In this document: in pieces, positions 18,082-26,360 of the stretch | Numbering within the stretch: the first letter of the stretch is position 1 | How the letters are laid out: every line of letters begins with the position of its first letter | From: Listeria welshimeri serovar 6b str. SLCC5334 | GTDB lineage: Bacteria > Bacillota > Bacilli > Lactobacillales > Listeriaceae | Assembly (NCBI RefSeq): GCF_000060285.1 | Contig: NC_008555.1 | Coordinates: 2,542,001-2,606,000, forward strand | Reading direction: 5' to 3' | DNA: 64,000 nucleotides | Program-made: the position numbers and the translations under genes | The notes under the pieces: model-generated | Seen by the model: only the letters and a program-made list of their open reading frames with translations | Database searches by the model: none | What the model was told of the DNA's origin: nothing

Positions 18082-18696
18082 TTATTTCTTATTTAGATAG
18101 ACTCCTGAACCAACAACAATAATACACATCGTCATTAACATTGCTAACATCAAGTAACTTGGGTCATTTCGCATGAATAATGCAAGGATAAAACAGATTG
18201 TACCAGCTATATTAAGTGTAACAGTTGTGATTTTTCTAAGTAGGTTTCTTGACCAGGCATCAATCTTTTTAAAGCCAATCATTGTTAAAAATTTAAAGAG
18301 TTTTTTCGAGTATTGAATGTACGCCGCCACTACAAACATAAACGCCCCTGCTGTCACTAACGAAAATCTTCCTGTAGGGATATCGTAACCCAGCGCATAG
18401 ATAATAATACTCATTTGAATAATTGTTAAAAGTACTAATAGCAACCTAAAACAGTATTCAAATTCCAGCAAACTCTCTTGATTCACTTTTTCTTTCCCAT
18501 AATATTCTGTTCCAGCAAACATAATCATTAAAAAAGGAATCAGAATTAAGCCAAGCCATTTTTGCATAAACATATCTGGGGAGAAGTCCGTACCGAAATG
18601 CACCGCCACTTCAGAAGGTAGTAGCGGATATAACACAGCAGAAATTCCTACTGTGAAAAGAATTATCATACTAGGAAATAACCCAACTTTCCTCAT
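18082..18696 (-). CDS. DUF1648/SdpI-related membrane protein
   Basis: This 204-residue polytopic protein has the DUF1648 motif YPLLPSEVAVHFGTDF near the N terminus, followed by several hydrophobic segments (five to six predicted helices). The family includes SdpI-type immunity proteins and many uncharacterised membrane proteins. The track frame extends 14 codons further upstream. MRKVGLFPS is chosen as the start because GAGGTG lies 6 bases before it, and because this avoids a longer overlap with the nicotinamidase gene. Function unknown. Confidence 0.72.
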   Translation of the reverse strand: MRKVGLFPSMIILFTVGISAVLYPLLPSEVAVHFGTDFSPDMFMQKWLGLILIPFLMIMFAGTEYYGKEKVNQESLLEFEYCFRLLLVLLTIIQMSIIIYALGYDIPTGRFSLVTAGAFMFVVAAYIQYSKKLFKFLTMIGFKKIDAWSRNLLRKITTVTLNIAGTICFILALFMRNDPSYLMLAMLMTMCIIVVGSGVYLNKK

Positions 18697-18718
18697 TCTC
18701 CTCACCTCTTCCAATACA

Positions 18719-19351
18719 TTACTTGCAATAGGCGACAAGTTCCTCCCTTGTTTCGATAAGTTGCACTTTCTCAGTATTTGCTAATTCCTCTTTTGTTTCA
18801 TCAAAACCTTGTTCAGATAATGCACGTGTCGCTGGTAAATAGACTAATACAGAAAAGCCTGCCCTGCTGAGCTGTTTAACTGTAGTTTTCACGCAAAAAT
18901 CAAATGCCAAACCTCCAACAAGAACTAAATCCACTTTTTGTTCCCGTAAATATTCTAGTACGCCTGTTGAGAGCTGTTCAACGATGTCGTGATAACATGC
19001 CCCGTATGGATGAATATCCGGCTCCATGCCTTTCCAAATAAAGTAATCATAATCCGTAACAACCGGCAAACCGTCTAATAATTCAAAACCTTTCGTTCCT
19101 GGTTCGCAGTGTCTAACCCAAGTACGGTCTGCATTTGGATATTCAAGTTCTGCTAACATATCGTCCTTTGAGTCCACTACCCATACCGCATTTTTGGGAT
19201 GTGCGTCTTTACTACCAATTCGAAGGGAAGCAAGACTTGCCATGAAATTAAGTTCGGGTGCAATTTCATCCCCACCTGAAACTGGCAATTCATCCGGACA
19301 AAGTGGTGTAAAACCTTTTTGTGCATCAATATCAAAAGTAGCAATTTTCAT
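18719..19351 (-). CDS. Nicotinamidase / isochorismatase-like hydrolase
   Basis: This 210-residue cysteine hydrolase probably deamidates nicotinamide to nicotinate for NAD salvage. A complete catalytic set is visible: Asp9 (DIDAQKGF), Lys107 (IWKGMEPD) and Cys153 (GLAFDFCVKTT). The metal-binding DAHP is at residues 49-52. It is the second gene after the dihydrofolate-reductase-like gene with no gap, so it is probably co-transcribed. Members of this superfamily also include isochorismatases; the DAHP and C-terminal pattern favour nicotinamidase. Confidence 0.85.
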   Translation of the reverse strand: MKIATFDIDAQKGFTPLCPDELPVSGGDEIAPELNFMASLASLRIGSKDAHPKNAVWVVDSKDDMLAELEYPNADRTWVRHCEPGTKGFELLDGLPVVTDYDYFIWKGMEPDIHPYGACYHDIVEQLSTGVLEYLREQKVDLVLVGGLAFDFCVKTTVKQLSRAGFSVLVYLPATRALSEQGFDETKEELANTEKVQLIETREELVAYCK

Positions 19352-19876
19352 TTACTTATCCTCCAAGTTTTTATACGTTAACTGCGCAAATTGACCAAAT
19401 CTTGTCACTTCTTCTAGTTCTAATTTATGTTCTTGGTCTTCTTCAAAAAGCGGAATTCCTTTTCCTAAAATGATGGGTGCGATCGTTATTACAAAGCGAT
19501 CAATTGCCTTTTCTTTTAAAAATTGTTTCACTAATTTAGCGCCACCTACAAGCCAAATTTTTTCTCCTTCGATATTATTTAGCCATGTATCGACTGTTCC
19601 GGCAACGAAATCAGCATATTCGTCTTTTGTCCCAGCTTTCGTGTTAGAAAAAACGTATACATCTTTTTTACTGTATGGAAATGTATCAGTGAGCGAGAAT
19701 ATTTTTTGATAAGTAGTTCGTCCCATGACAACTGTATCCACATTATCAAAGAAAGCTTCATAGCCGGCATCATTTTCGCTATCAATAGATTCTAACCACT
19801 CTACACTTCCATTTTCATCCGCAATATAGCCATCCAAGCTTACTGCGATATAAAGCGCAACTTGTTTTTCACTCAT
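19352..19876 (-). CDS. Dihydrofolate reductase-like protein (RibD C-terminal domain family)
   Basis: This 174-residue protein of the RibD_C/DHFR-like fold (YyaP/YwjB group) reads YIAVSLDGYIADENGSVEWL at the N terminus, with VVMGRTTYQKI (NADPH-binding) and EGEKIWLVGGAKLVKQFL further on. These NADPH-dependent reductases are mostly uncharacterised and are not the housekeeping DHFR. An alternative TTG start two codons upstream overlaps the stop of the neighbouring alcohol dehydrogenase-like gene. It is directly followed by the nicotinamidase gene. Confidence 0.8.
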   Translation of the reverse strand: MSEKQVALYIAVSLDGYIADENGSVEWLESIDSENDAGYEAFFDNVDTVVMGRTTYQKIFSLTDTFPYSKKDVYVFSNTKAGTKDEYADFVAGTVDTWLNNIEGEKIWLVGGAKLVKQFLKEKAIDRFVITIAPIILGKGIPLFEEDQEHKLELEEVTRFGQFAQLTYKNLEDK

Positions 19877-19878
19877 AA

Positions 19879-20877
19879 TCAATCAAATCCTTTCACTACT
19901 AATTTTCCAATCATTTTTCCGGATGAGATAATTGTGTGCGCTTCTTCTATCGTTGCAGCATTTATAGGAGATAAAACTTTATTTAATGTAGTTGTTAGTG
20001 CACCTATATCTAACATACGCGCAGCTTCTGTCAAAATTTCATGTTGTTTTATTTTGTCTTCTGTATCATATTTCGAGCGAGTAAACATAAATTCGTAGCT
20101 AAAAGTAGCACTCTTGTCTTTTAAAAGAGACATTTCGACAGGTTCTGAAAGTTCCACTATGGAGCAAATTTCCCCTTGAGGTCGAATTGCTTTTTGCATT
20201 TCATCCCAGTGAGCATTCGTATCATGCAAACACAAAATAAAATCGACACCTTTTTCAAAACCAAGGTTTGCTAGTTGTTTTGTTATATCTTCTCGGTGAT
20301 TAATGACGTAATTTGCACCATGCTTTTGAGTCCATTCTATTGTTTCTGGACGGGAGGCAGTAGATATAACTTCAAGTCCCATGTTTGCTGCTAGTTGTGT
20401 CGCAATTGATCCAACGCCACCAGCCCCATTGATAATCAAAATGGACTTCCCGTTATCGTCTTCTGTAATCCCCAAACGTTCAACAAGCGCTTCCCAAGCA
20501 GTAATCGTTGTTAACGGCATAGCGGCAGCTTCTTCCAGACTTAATTTTTTGGGCTTTAAACCAACGAGTCGCTCATCAATTAAAGTAAACTCTGCATACG
20601 ATCCAGGTCTTGTAACATCTCCAGCAAAATAAACTTCTTGCCCAGTTTTGAATAGACTCACTTTTGAACCTGTGTCTACTACTTCACCAACAGCATCCCA
20701 ACCTAAAATCTTTACTTCCTCTTCTTTCAATTTAGTTGCTTCGCGTTGTTTTGTGTCTACAGGATTAATAGAAATTGCTTTGATTTGCACTAATAAATCA
20801 TGATTTTCTGGCACTGGTTGCGCGATTTCCAAATCCACAAAACTTGTTGATTCTTTTGTTAATCCTACCGCTTTCAT
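19879..20877 (-). CDS. Zinc-type alcohol dehydrogenase-like NADPH:quinone oxidoreductase (MDR family)
   Basis: This 332-residue medium-chain dehydrogenase/reductase has the nucleotide-binding motif INGAGGVGSIATQLA at about residues 152-166, and a GroES-like N-terminal domain. No structural zinc Cys cluster is visible, so it is likely a zinc-independent quinone or enone reductase of the YogA/zinc-binding-alcohol-dehydrogenase-like class, despite its family name. The start at MKAVGLTKES is chosen because AGGTG precedes it; an upstream extension of 17 codons lacks a ribosome site. It heads an operon with the two following genes. Confidence 0.83.
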   Translation of the reverse strand: MKAVGLTKESTSFVDLEIAQPVPENHDLLVQIKAISINPVDTKQREATKLKEEEVKILGWDAVGEVVDTGSKVSLFKTGQEVYFAGDVTRPGSYAEFTLIDERLVGLKPKKLSLEEAAAMPLTTITAWEALVERLGITEDDNGKSILIINGAGGVGSIATQLAANMGLEVISTASRPETIEWTQKHGANYVINHREDITKQLANLGFEKGVDFILCLHDTNAHWDEMQKAIRPQGEICSIVELSEPVEMSLLKDKSATFSYEFMFTRSKYDTEDKIKQHEILTEAARMLDIGALTTTLNKVLSPINAATIEEAHTIISSGKMIGKLVVKGFD

Positions 20878-20933
20878 TTGACAACACCTCTCGTTTCCTT
20901 TTCCCGAATTTCTTAAAATAATGCACATTTAGA

Positions 20934-20968
20934 TAAAAAAGCCTTCTCGATTTCGCAGAGAAGGCTTT
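20934..20968 (-). terminator. Terminator of the 90-residue membrane protein gene
   Basis: AAAGCCTTCTC (20938-20948) and GAGAAGGCTTT (20958-20968) form a perfect stem with a T run on the minus strand. Confidence 0.9.
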
Positions 20969-20973
20969 AAAAC

Positions 20974-21246
20974 TTATTTTTCATCGAGAAATTCACTATC
21001 TTTGAATTTCATTTTCGTATGACAAGCTGGGCATTTTATTTTTAATTTGCCGCCGTGAGTATGAGTATGGTCGCTAGTTTCTTTTTTAGAAAAAAGCATT
21101 TGGCTAGCTTTTTTTAGTATTGGAATAGCGATAATAACACCGATGATTGTGAACATTGCTAAAATCCCAATAAAAACTAAGGTTAGAGCAACTATAGCGA
21201 TAAAAGCTTTTTTCAAAAAATGACCTAAATCAACTTGTTCTTCCAT
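20974..21246 (-). CDS. Small membrane protein with His-rich linker and CPxC motif
   Basis: This 90-residue protein has a long hydrophobic segment (about residues 13-45). A His-rich linker (HTHTHGG) and a CPACH sequence follow near the C terminus, resembling half of a zinc ribbon. The ATG (MEEQVD) has GAGGAG at 9 bases; a TTG three codons earlier is too close to it. It lies immediately downstream of the CDF exporter, which also has His-rich ends, and is followed by a terminator. A metal-related role is inferred only from this context. Confidence 0.68.
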   Translation of the reverse strand: MEEQVDLGHFLKKAFIAIVALTLVFIGILAMFTIIGVIIAIPILKKASQMLFSKKETSDHTHTHGGKLKIKCPACHTKMKFKDSEFLDEK

Positions 21247-21294
21247 CAAAACCAACTCCTCTAATTAATATAGTAATCATATCATGAAGTGGCA

Positions 21295-22206
21295 TTAATT
21301 GCAGTGATGATGGTGAGCATGGTTCCCTTCAAGTTGAATTGTACTATGTTCTAATGAGAAATTTCCTTGTAAATAATGCTCAATATCTGCTAAAATTTTA
21401 TCTCGGTCAGCCTCTTCACTTACGGTCAAATGAGCTGTAAGAGCGTTGAAATCAGAAGTAATTGCCCATACATGTAAATCATGTACTTCCTTAACACCCT
21501 CTTGTTGTTGGAAGAATTTTTTTATTTCTTCTGTATCTACATTAGCTGGTTTTCCTTCCATCAAAATATGGATAGCATCTTTAAGCACACGCCAGCCACT
21601 AACTAAAATGAGTGCAGCCACGATAACACTGGCAATAGGGTCCGCAATATTCCAGCCCAAGAAAATAATAAGCAGCGCGGCAATAATAGCACCTACTGAA
21701 CCAAGCAAATCGCCAAGCACATGTAAGAAAGCACTACGCATATTTAAGTTTTCGCTTGTATCACCTTTCATTAAAATCCAAGCAACTAAAATATTGATAA
21801 TCAGTCCGATCACAGAAATAGTCATCATTCCCGCTCCAATTACTTGCGGTGGATCAAAGAAACGACCAATTGCTTCATAGAATATAAAAACAGAAATTCC
21901 AACGAGTGTTAATCCATTTAAAAATGCAGCTAAGATTTCAAAACGTTTATAGCCATATGTTTTATCGGAACTCGCTGCTTTTTCACCAAATTTAAATGCA
22001 GCCAAACTTAAACCTAAAGCCACAGCATCACTAAGCATATGCCCAGCATCTGAAAGCAGCGCTAAACTATTGGTCATAATACCACCAATAACCTCCACTA
22101 CCATAAATGTAGCAATTAGAATAAAACTAATAAATAATGATTTTTTATTGGCATTGTGTGTATGATTGTGGTTGTGCCCATGTGCATGGTCATGATTATG
22201 TGCCAT
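21295..22206 (-). CDS. Cation diffusion facilitator (zinc/cadmium exporter)
   Basis: This 303-residue membrane protein belongs to the CDF family. Six helices include the metal-site signatures LLSDAGHMLSDAVALGLS (HxxxD type) and the paired site near LHVLGDLLGSVGA. A cytoplasmic C-terminal domain follows. Both ends are His-rich (HDHAHGHNHNHTH and HAHHHHCN), typical of CzcD-like zinc exporters. It uses the proton gradient to expel divalent cations. The start at MAHNHDH has AGGGGAAG upstream. The track frame extends 36 codons without support. Confidence 0.92.
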   Translation of the reverse strand: MAHNHDHAHGHNHNHTHNANKKSLFISFILIATFMVVEVIGGIMTNSLALLSDAGHMLSDAVALGLSLAAFKFGEKAASSDKTYGYKRFEILAAFLNGLTLVGISVFIFYEAIGRFFDPPQVIGAGMMTISVIGLIINILVAWILMKGDTSENLNMRSAFLHVLGDLLGSVGAIIAALLIIFLGWNIADPIASVIVAALILVSGWRVLKDAIHILMEGKPANVDTEEIKKFFQQQEGVKEVHDLHVWAITSDFNALTAHLTVSEEADRDKILADIEHYLQGNFSLEHSTIQLEGNHAHHHHCN

Positions 22207-22289
22207 ATGATTACTTCCCCTCTGTATATACCAAAATTCTTTATATGCACATGTTAGCATATATACATTTTTAGTGCAAGCTATCTCAT

Positions 22290-22324
22290 AAAAAAACTTC
22301 CACCAAATATTCAAGTGGAAGTTT
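22290..22324 (-). terminator. Terminator of the HAD phosphatase gene
   Basis: AAACTTCCAC (22294-22303) and GTGGAAGTTT (22315-22324) form a perfect stem, with T residues following on the minus strand. Confidence 0.88.
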
Positions 22325-22337
22325 TACTAATCTAATT

Positions 22338-23165
22338 TTATAAAATTTCTTCTTGCATAAATAAGCCTAATCCACCGATATCGTGATGTTTTGCGATTTT
22401 ATCAGCTTTTTCTAAAGCTAACGGGATTCCGTTTTCCATTGCGACTCCGATTTTTGCAAGTTCTATCATCCCGACATCATTTTCATTATCACCAAAAGCA
22501 ATAGTTGTATCAAGTTTAATATATCCATTATCAGCTAGATATGCGAGGCCTTTCGCTTTATCAATACCTTCATTCATAATATCAATCAAGTTGGAAGCCG
22601 ATGCAAGAACAGATAGTGGCAATCCTTGTAAAGCCGCTTTAATTGCTGCTCGTTTTTCTAAGTCAGATTCAATGACTAACACTTTTAGCGGAAATTCTCC
22701 TTCGCGAAGCACACTAAATGGATCTGTTGTTAAAGTAATTGGAACCTGTTCATTTTCGGGTAAAGTTTTATTTAGTTCATTAAAAAAGGCAATCTTGCCA
22801 GTATTAGTTGGTCCAAGAATTCGCTCAGTCGTGTAAATATGGTAGTTCACATTAAGTGGAGCAAGCGTTTCTAATACCGTTTGTAGTAGATTTAGCTCAA
22901 TATTACTTTTATATAAAATTTCCCCTGTAGTAAAGTCGCGTACTAAACCACCATTACAAGAAATAACAGGTGTTTTAATATTGAGTTCATGAATAAATGG
23001 CAGAATCGCTAAGTCCAATCGTCCTGTCGCAAGAAAAAGTTTCTTTTCATTTTTTTGCCAGTTCATTAAAACTTCTTTGTTAAGCGGATGGATTTGATCG
23101 CCTTTTTTTACAAGTAATGTTCCGTCCATATCTGTAACAACTGTGTCAATTGCTAGATTTGTCAA
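22338..23165 (-). CDS. HAD superfamily phosphatase, Cof type
   Basis: This protein of about 275 residues has the HAD nucleophile motif VVTDMDGTLL near the N terminus. The Cof-type C2B cap follows, and FGDNENDVGMIELAKIGVAMENG (motif IV) lies near the end. Cof-type enzymes dephosphorylate sugar phosphates, pyridoxal phosphate or nucleotides with broad specificity. The TTG at 23165 has AGAAGG at 11-base spacing; the frame also allows a GTG four codons earlier that lies directly against the ribosome site. The start is therefore uncertain. The gene is monocistronic. Confidence 0.85.
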   Translation of the reverse strand: MTNLAIDTVVTDMDGTLLVKKGDQIHPLNKEVLMNWQKNEKKLFLATGRLDLAILPFIHELNIKTPVISCNGGLVRDFTTGEILYKSNIELNLLQTVLETLAPLNVNYHIYTTERILGPTNTGKIAFFNELNKTLPENEQVPITLTTDPFSVLREGEFPLKVLVIESDLEKRAAIKAALQGLPLSVLASASNLIDIMNEGIDKAKGLAYLADNGYIKLDTTIAFGDNENDVGMIELAKIGVAMENGIPLALEKADKIAKHHDIGGLGLFMQEEIL

Positions 23166-23280
23166 TAGTTTTCGCACCCTTCTAAATTTCTGTTATTATG
23201 TACCTCGATTATAGACGAGTTTTGCATGATTGTCACGCCGATATTTGATATACTAAATGGGAATGGGAGGACGATAATTA

Positions 23281-24156
23281 GTGAAGAAATATTTTGTTAC
23301 AATCATGATTTTACTTTTTGGTAGTTTAATTCTCACAGCATGCCAAAAAGACAGCGAAGTTACAAGTTCTTCGCCTCCAAAAGTAGATTTAAAAAAGGAA
23401 ATACCCATTATTTTAATTCATGGTAGTGGCGGTGATACGCATTCATTAGATGAGATGGCTGATCACTTAATGAATGAATATAAAAGCTCCACCGAAGAAA
23501 TGTCTATGTCTATTAGCGAAAAAGGAACAATCACTTATCAAGGCAAACTTACAAAAGATGCTAAACGTCCCATAATTAAATTTGGTTTTGATCAAAATCA
23601 AGCAGCACCGATGGACTGGTCCGATTTACTGAAAATAGCTATGCAAGATTTAAAAACACGTTATGGTTTTACACAAATGGACGGGGTTGGTCATTCGAAC
23701 GGTGGCTTGGCGTTAACTTATTTTGCAGAAGATTATTCCAAAGATAATACCGTACCAAATCTGCGCAAATTAGTTGCAGTCGGCTCCCCTTTTAATGATT
23801 TAGATCCAGATGATAATGGAGATGATTTAACGTTTAAAAAGTTACCAAACAACACTTCCCAACTAGATTATTTTATTGAAAAAGAAACCAAGGTGAACCC
23901 TGACCTTGAAGTACTTTCCATTGCTGGGGCTCTTAGCGAAGATAATCTAACTGATGGCATTGTCCCAACCAATAGTTCGCTAGCTTCTAGACTCTTCATG
24001 CCAACTAACGCAAAAGTTTATATGGAAGATTTACAAGTCGGCGAAAGCGCAATTCATCAAACATTACACGAAACGCCCGAAAGCACCAAGAAAACTTATT
24101 GGTTTTTAGAAAAATATCAACCTACAAAAAGCGAAATTAAATTAGTTTCAAAATAG
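23281..24156 (+). CDS. Alpha/beta hydrolase lipoprotein (DUF915 family)
   Basis: This 291-residue secreted lipoprotein has a lipobox, LILTACQKD, at about residues 17-25. The hydrolase fold shows the oxyanion region IILIHGSGGDTHS and the nucleophile elbow GVGHSNGGLAL. This is the DUF915 esterase/lipase-like family common in Listeria and lactobacilli. The substrate is unknown. The start is GTG, with GGGAGG 9 bases upstream. It is followed after 11 bases by the monooxygenase-like gene on the same strand. Confidence 0.85.
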   Translation: MKKYFVTIMILLFGSLILTACQKDSEVTSSSPPKVDLKKEIPIILIHGSGGDTHSLDEMADHLMNEYKSSTEEMSMSISEKGTITYQGKLTKDAKRPIIKFGFDQNQAAPMDWSDLLKIAMQDLKTRYGFTQMDGVGHSNGGLALTYFAEDYSKDNTVPNLRKLVAVGSPFNDLDPDDNGDDLTFKKLPNNTSQLDYFIEKETKVNPDLEVLSIAGALSEDNLTDGIVPTNSSLASRLFMPTNAKVYMEDLQVGESAIHQTLHETPESTKKTYWFLEKYQPTKSEIKLVSK

Positions 24157-24167
24157 GAGGAATAATT

Positions 24168-24458
24168 ATGTTGCATATAGAAGCAAAAGTTCAAGTAAAA
24201 CCTGATTTAGTAGAAGCATTTTTAGCAGAAGTGAATCTAGTTATTCAAGGTTCTCTTTTAGAAGCAGGAAATCATGGATATGAATTGGTGCGTTCAGTAA
24301 AAAACTCAAATACTTTTTATATTTTAGAAAAATGGGCTGATGAGGAAGCTATTCAATTTCATAATGGAACAGATCACTATAAACATTTCAAGAAGAATGT
24401 GCCTGCATTTTTAGCTGCACCGATTGAAGTAGCTTTGCTCGCACCTGTAAAACGATAA
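24168..24458 (+). CDS. Antibiotic biosynthesis monooxygenase (ABM) domain protein
   Basis: This 96-residue protein matches the small ABM/quinol monooxygenase family (PF03992). It starts MLHIEAKVQVKPDLVEAFLAE and has FYILEKWADEEAIQFHNGTDHYKHF in the middle. These dimeric ferredoxin-like proteins oxidise quinones or act as heme-degrading enzymes; nothing in the sequence fixes which. AGGAGG precedes the ATG. It is the second gene of a two-gene operon ending at the terminator 24478-24520. Confidence 0.82.
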   Translation: MLHIEAKVQVKPDLVEAFLAEVNLVIQGSLLEAGNHGYELVRSVKNSNTFYILEKWADEEAIQFHNGTDHYKHFKKNVPAFLAAPIEVALLAPVKR

Positions 24459-24477
24459 GAATAAAACCATCTTACTA

Positions 24478-24520
24478 AAAAACCAAGCTATCTTTTCAAA
24501 CAAAGATAGCTTGGTTTTTA
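24478..24520. terminator. Bidirectional terminator between ABM gene and hrtA
   Basis: AACCAAGCTATCTTT (24481-24495) and AAAGATAGCTTGGTT (24502-24516) form a perfect 15-bp stem, with T residues on both strands. Confidence 0.93.
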
Positions 24521-24525
24521 ATATT

Positions 24526-25194
24526 CTAATCCTTCAAAAATCCATCTTCTATTCGAATCACTCGGTCTACTAAATCTAAAACTCGTTCATCATGTGTAAC
24601 CATAATGGCTGCTTTGTTTTTTCGTTTTACTTCGTCCGCAATCATTTGGACTACTTTATGACCGCGATTTGCATCTAGGCTTGCTGTTGGTTCATCTGCT
24701 AAAATAATATCTGGATTATTCATAAGCGCTCTCGCAATGGCGACGCGTTGTTTTTCTCCGCCAGATAAACTTTCTGGATAATTATTTTGACGTGCAGTTA
24801 GTCCTAATTCTTTAAGAAGTTCGTCTGCTTTATCTTTTGCGCCTTTTCCTTTTTCACCAGATAATTCTGCAATGACGAGTAGTTGATCTCGGACGTTTAA
24901 ATACGGAATTAGATTTGCTCCTTGGAAAATAAAGCCCACTTTTTCTAGCCGTACTTTTGTTAGTTCTTTACTAGTAAGATTGTTTAACGTTTTTTCACCA
25001 ATAGCTATTTCACCTTCCGTCGGCGATAATAAAGCGCCAGCAATAGATAGAAAGGTGCTTTTTCCAGCGCCTGAAGGTCCGACGATTGCAACGAATTCTC
25101 CTTGCGCTACTTCTAAAGATACATTCTTCAATACTTCGATGACTTGTTCGCCATCCTGATAATTTTTAGAAATATTTTTCATCATTAAAGTCAT
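24526..25194 (-). CDS. hrtA: Heme efflux ABC transporter ATPase, HrtA-like
   Basis: This 222-residue MacB/LolD-type ABC ATPase has Walker [10 protein letters not shown], signature [18 protein letters not shown], and Walker B with the catalytic Glu in [13 protein letters not shown]. It pairs with the FtsX-like permease directly upstream, overlapping by one base. The adjacent sensor kinase is a clear HssS relative. Together they match Staphylococcus HrtAB/HssRS, in which HrtAB expels heme from the membrane under heme stress. Heme as substrate is inferred from the kinase. Confidence 0.85.
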   Translation of the reverse strand: MTLMMKNISKNYQDGEQVIEVLKNVSLEVAQGEFVAIVGPSGAGKSTFLSIAGALLSPTEGEIAIGEKTLNNLTSKELTKVRLEKVGFIFQGANLIPYLNVRDQLLVIAELSGEKGKGAKDKADELLKELGLTARQNNYPESLSGGEKQRVAIARALMNNPDIILADEPTASLDANRGHKVVQMIADEVKRKNKAAIMVTHDERVLDLVDRVIRIEDGFLKD

Positions 25195-26282
25195 TAGTTT
25201 GCCCTCCCAATTGCTTCTAACGCATCTACTTTCGCAACACGATAGAGTGATATCATTGATCCAACGACTGCTACAACAAGGAACAACGCGGAACAGCCAA
25301 TTGCGAGCACTGGGCTAAGTGTAAACGGCATACTCGCTGGTAAAATAGCAGCAAGTCCAAATGTTAAGCCATTACCAATTAATAAACTGACAATCGATAG
25401 GAAAACTACTTGAGTAACGATACTTCGCGCTAAATAAGCTGTTCTTGCACCAACTGCTTTTAGAATACCGAATTGGTTGATTTTTTGAATGGTAATAACA
25501 TAAAAGAACGCAGCTAAAACAAATGCAGCGATAACAAATAAAAACGCAATCATCATCAGTAGCGAACCTTGTTCTTCTGAGTAGCCGGGAATCCCTTGAA
25601 GGACTTCTTTACTAGATGAAAGTTCCAATGAGCCTAATGACAAGTTGTTGGCGGTACTTTCTGAAACATTAAGTGCTACAGCGTTATATTCTCCTTCTGC
25701 TGCTTGATTCGTTTGGTGAATTAGTTTCCACTCATCCCAACCAACGAAAATAACTGGAGAATGACTAAATGTATTGTTTTTTGTAAAAGCGGTAATCGTT
25801 AATTCTTCACCTGTTGCGCTATCTTTAAATTTACTACCTAATTTATAACCTGATTCTTTCAAAGAAATGTCAGCTATTACTTCTTTCGCTTTTTGCGGTT
25901 CGGTTCCTTCCGAGATAGCCGGTTTCATAAAGCCGTTTTTATCTATACCAAAAAAAGTAATATCGGTTTTCTTGTCTTTATTAGGTTCTGTGATTGTTCC
26001 CATCTGTACACCTAGGTTGGTGCTTTCTGATTTTTTAAGTTGCTTTGCTACGCTTTCCGTCTCGGATGTCGTTAAATTGGACCTGGTTAAGCGATTGTCT
26101 GAGTCTTTCTGCAGTACATAATATGTCGCTTTATTTGATGAAATGGCTGCTCCATTATCATTTGCTAGTCCATTCGCAAGTCCTGTAACAAACAAAACAA
26201 GCCAAGCAATTAATACCATAATTAATCCGATGAGAATATAGCGTAATTTTGCGTGTTTTAATTCTCTTAATGCCAAAAACAT
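25194..26282 (-). CDS. hrtB: Heme efflux ABC transporter permease, HrtB-like (FtsX family)
   Basis: This 362-residue MacB/FtsX-type permease has an N-terminal helix (LRYILIGLIMVLIAWLVLF). A large extracytoplasmic domain (about residues 45-225) and three C-terminal helices follow. This is the four-helix topology of HrtB. The ATG at 26282 has GAAGGAG at 9 bases; the frame permits a TTG three codons earlier that overlaps the ribosome site. Its stop overlaps the hrtA start by one base. A candidate HssR box lies just upstream at 26327-26346. Confidence 0.83.
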   Translation of the reverse strand: MFLALRELKHAKLRYILIGLIMVLIAWLVLFVTGLANGLANDNGAAISSNKATYYVLQKDSDNRLTRSNLTTSETESVAKQLKKSESTNLGVQMGTITEPNKDKKTDITFFGIDKNGFMKPAISEGTEPQKAKEVIADISLKESGYKLGSKFKDSATGEELTITAFTKNNTFSHSPVIFVGWDEWKLIHQTNQAAEGEYNAVALNVSESTANNLSLGSLELSSSKEVLQGIPGYSEEQGSLLMMIAFLFVIAAFVLAAFFYVITIQKINQFGILKAVGARTAYLARSIVTQVVFLSIVSLLIGNGLTFGLAAILPASMPFTLSPVLAIGCSALFLVVAVVGSMISLYRVAKVDALEAIGRAN

Positions 26283-26326
26283 TCCGTTCAACTCCTTCTA
26301 AGATCTTACACTTAGTTTATAGGAGT

Positions 26327-26346
26327 TTTGTAAACGGAATGTGAAT
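26327..26346 (-). promoter_or_regulatory. Candidate HssR direct-repeat operator upstream of hrtB
   Basis: The minus strand reads ATTCACATT, two bases, then GTTTACAAA. This resembles the Staphylococcus HssR box, two GTTCATATT repeats two bases apart, but the second half-site is poor. It lies about 45 bases before hrtB, in the only gap between hssS and hrtB. Tentative. Confidence 0.35.
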
Positions 26347-26360
26347 CGGATTTTACAAAT

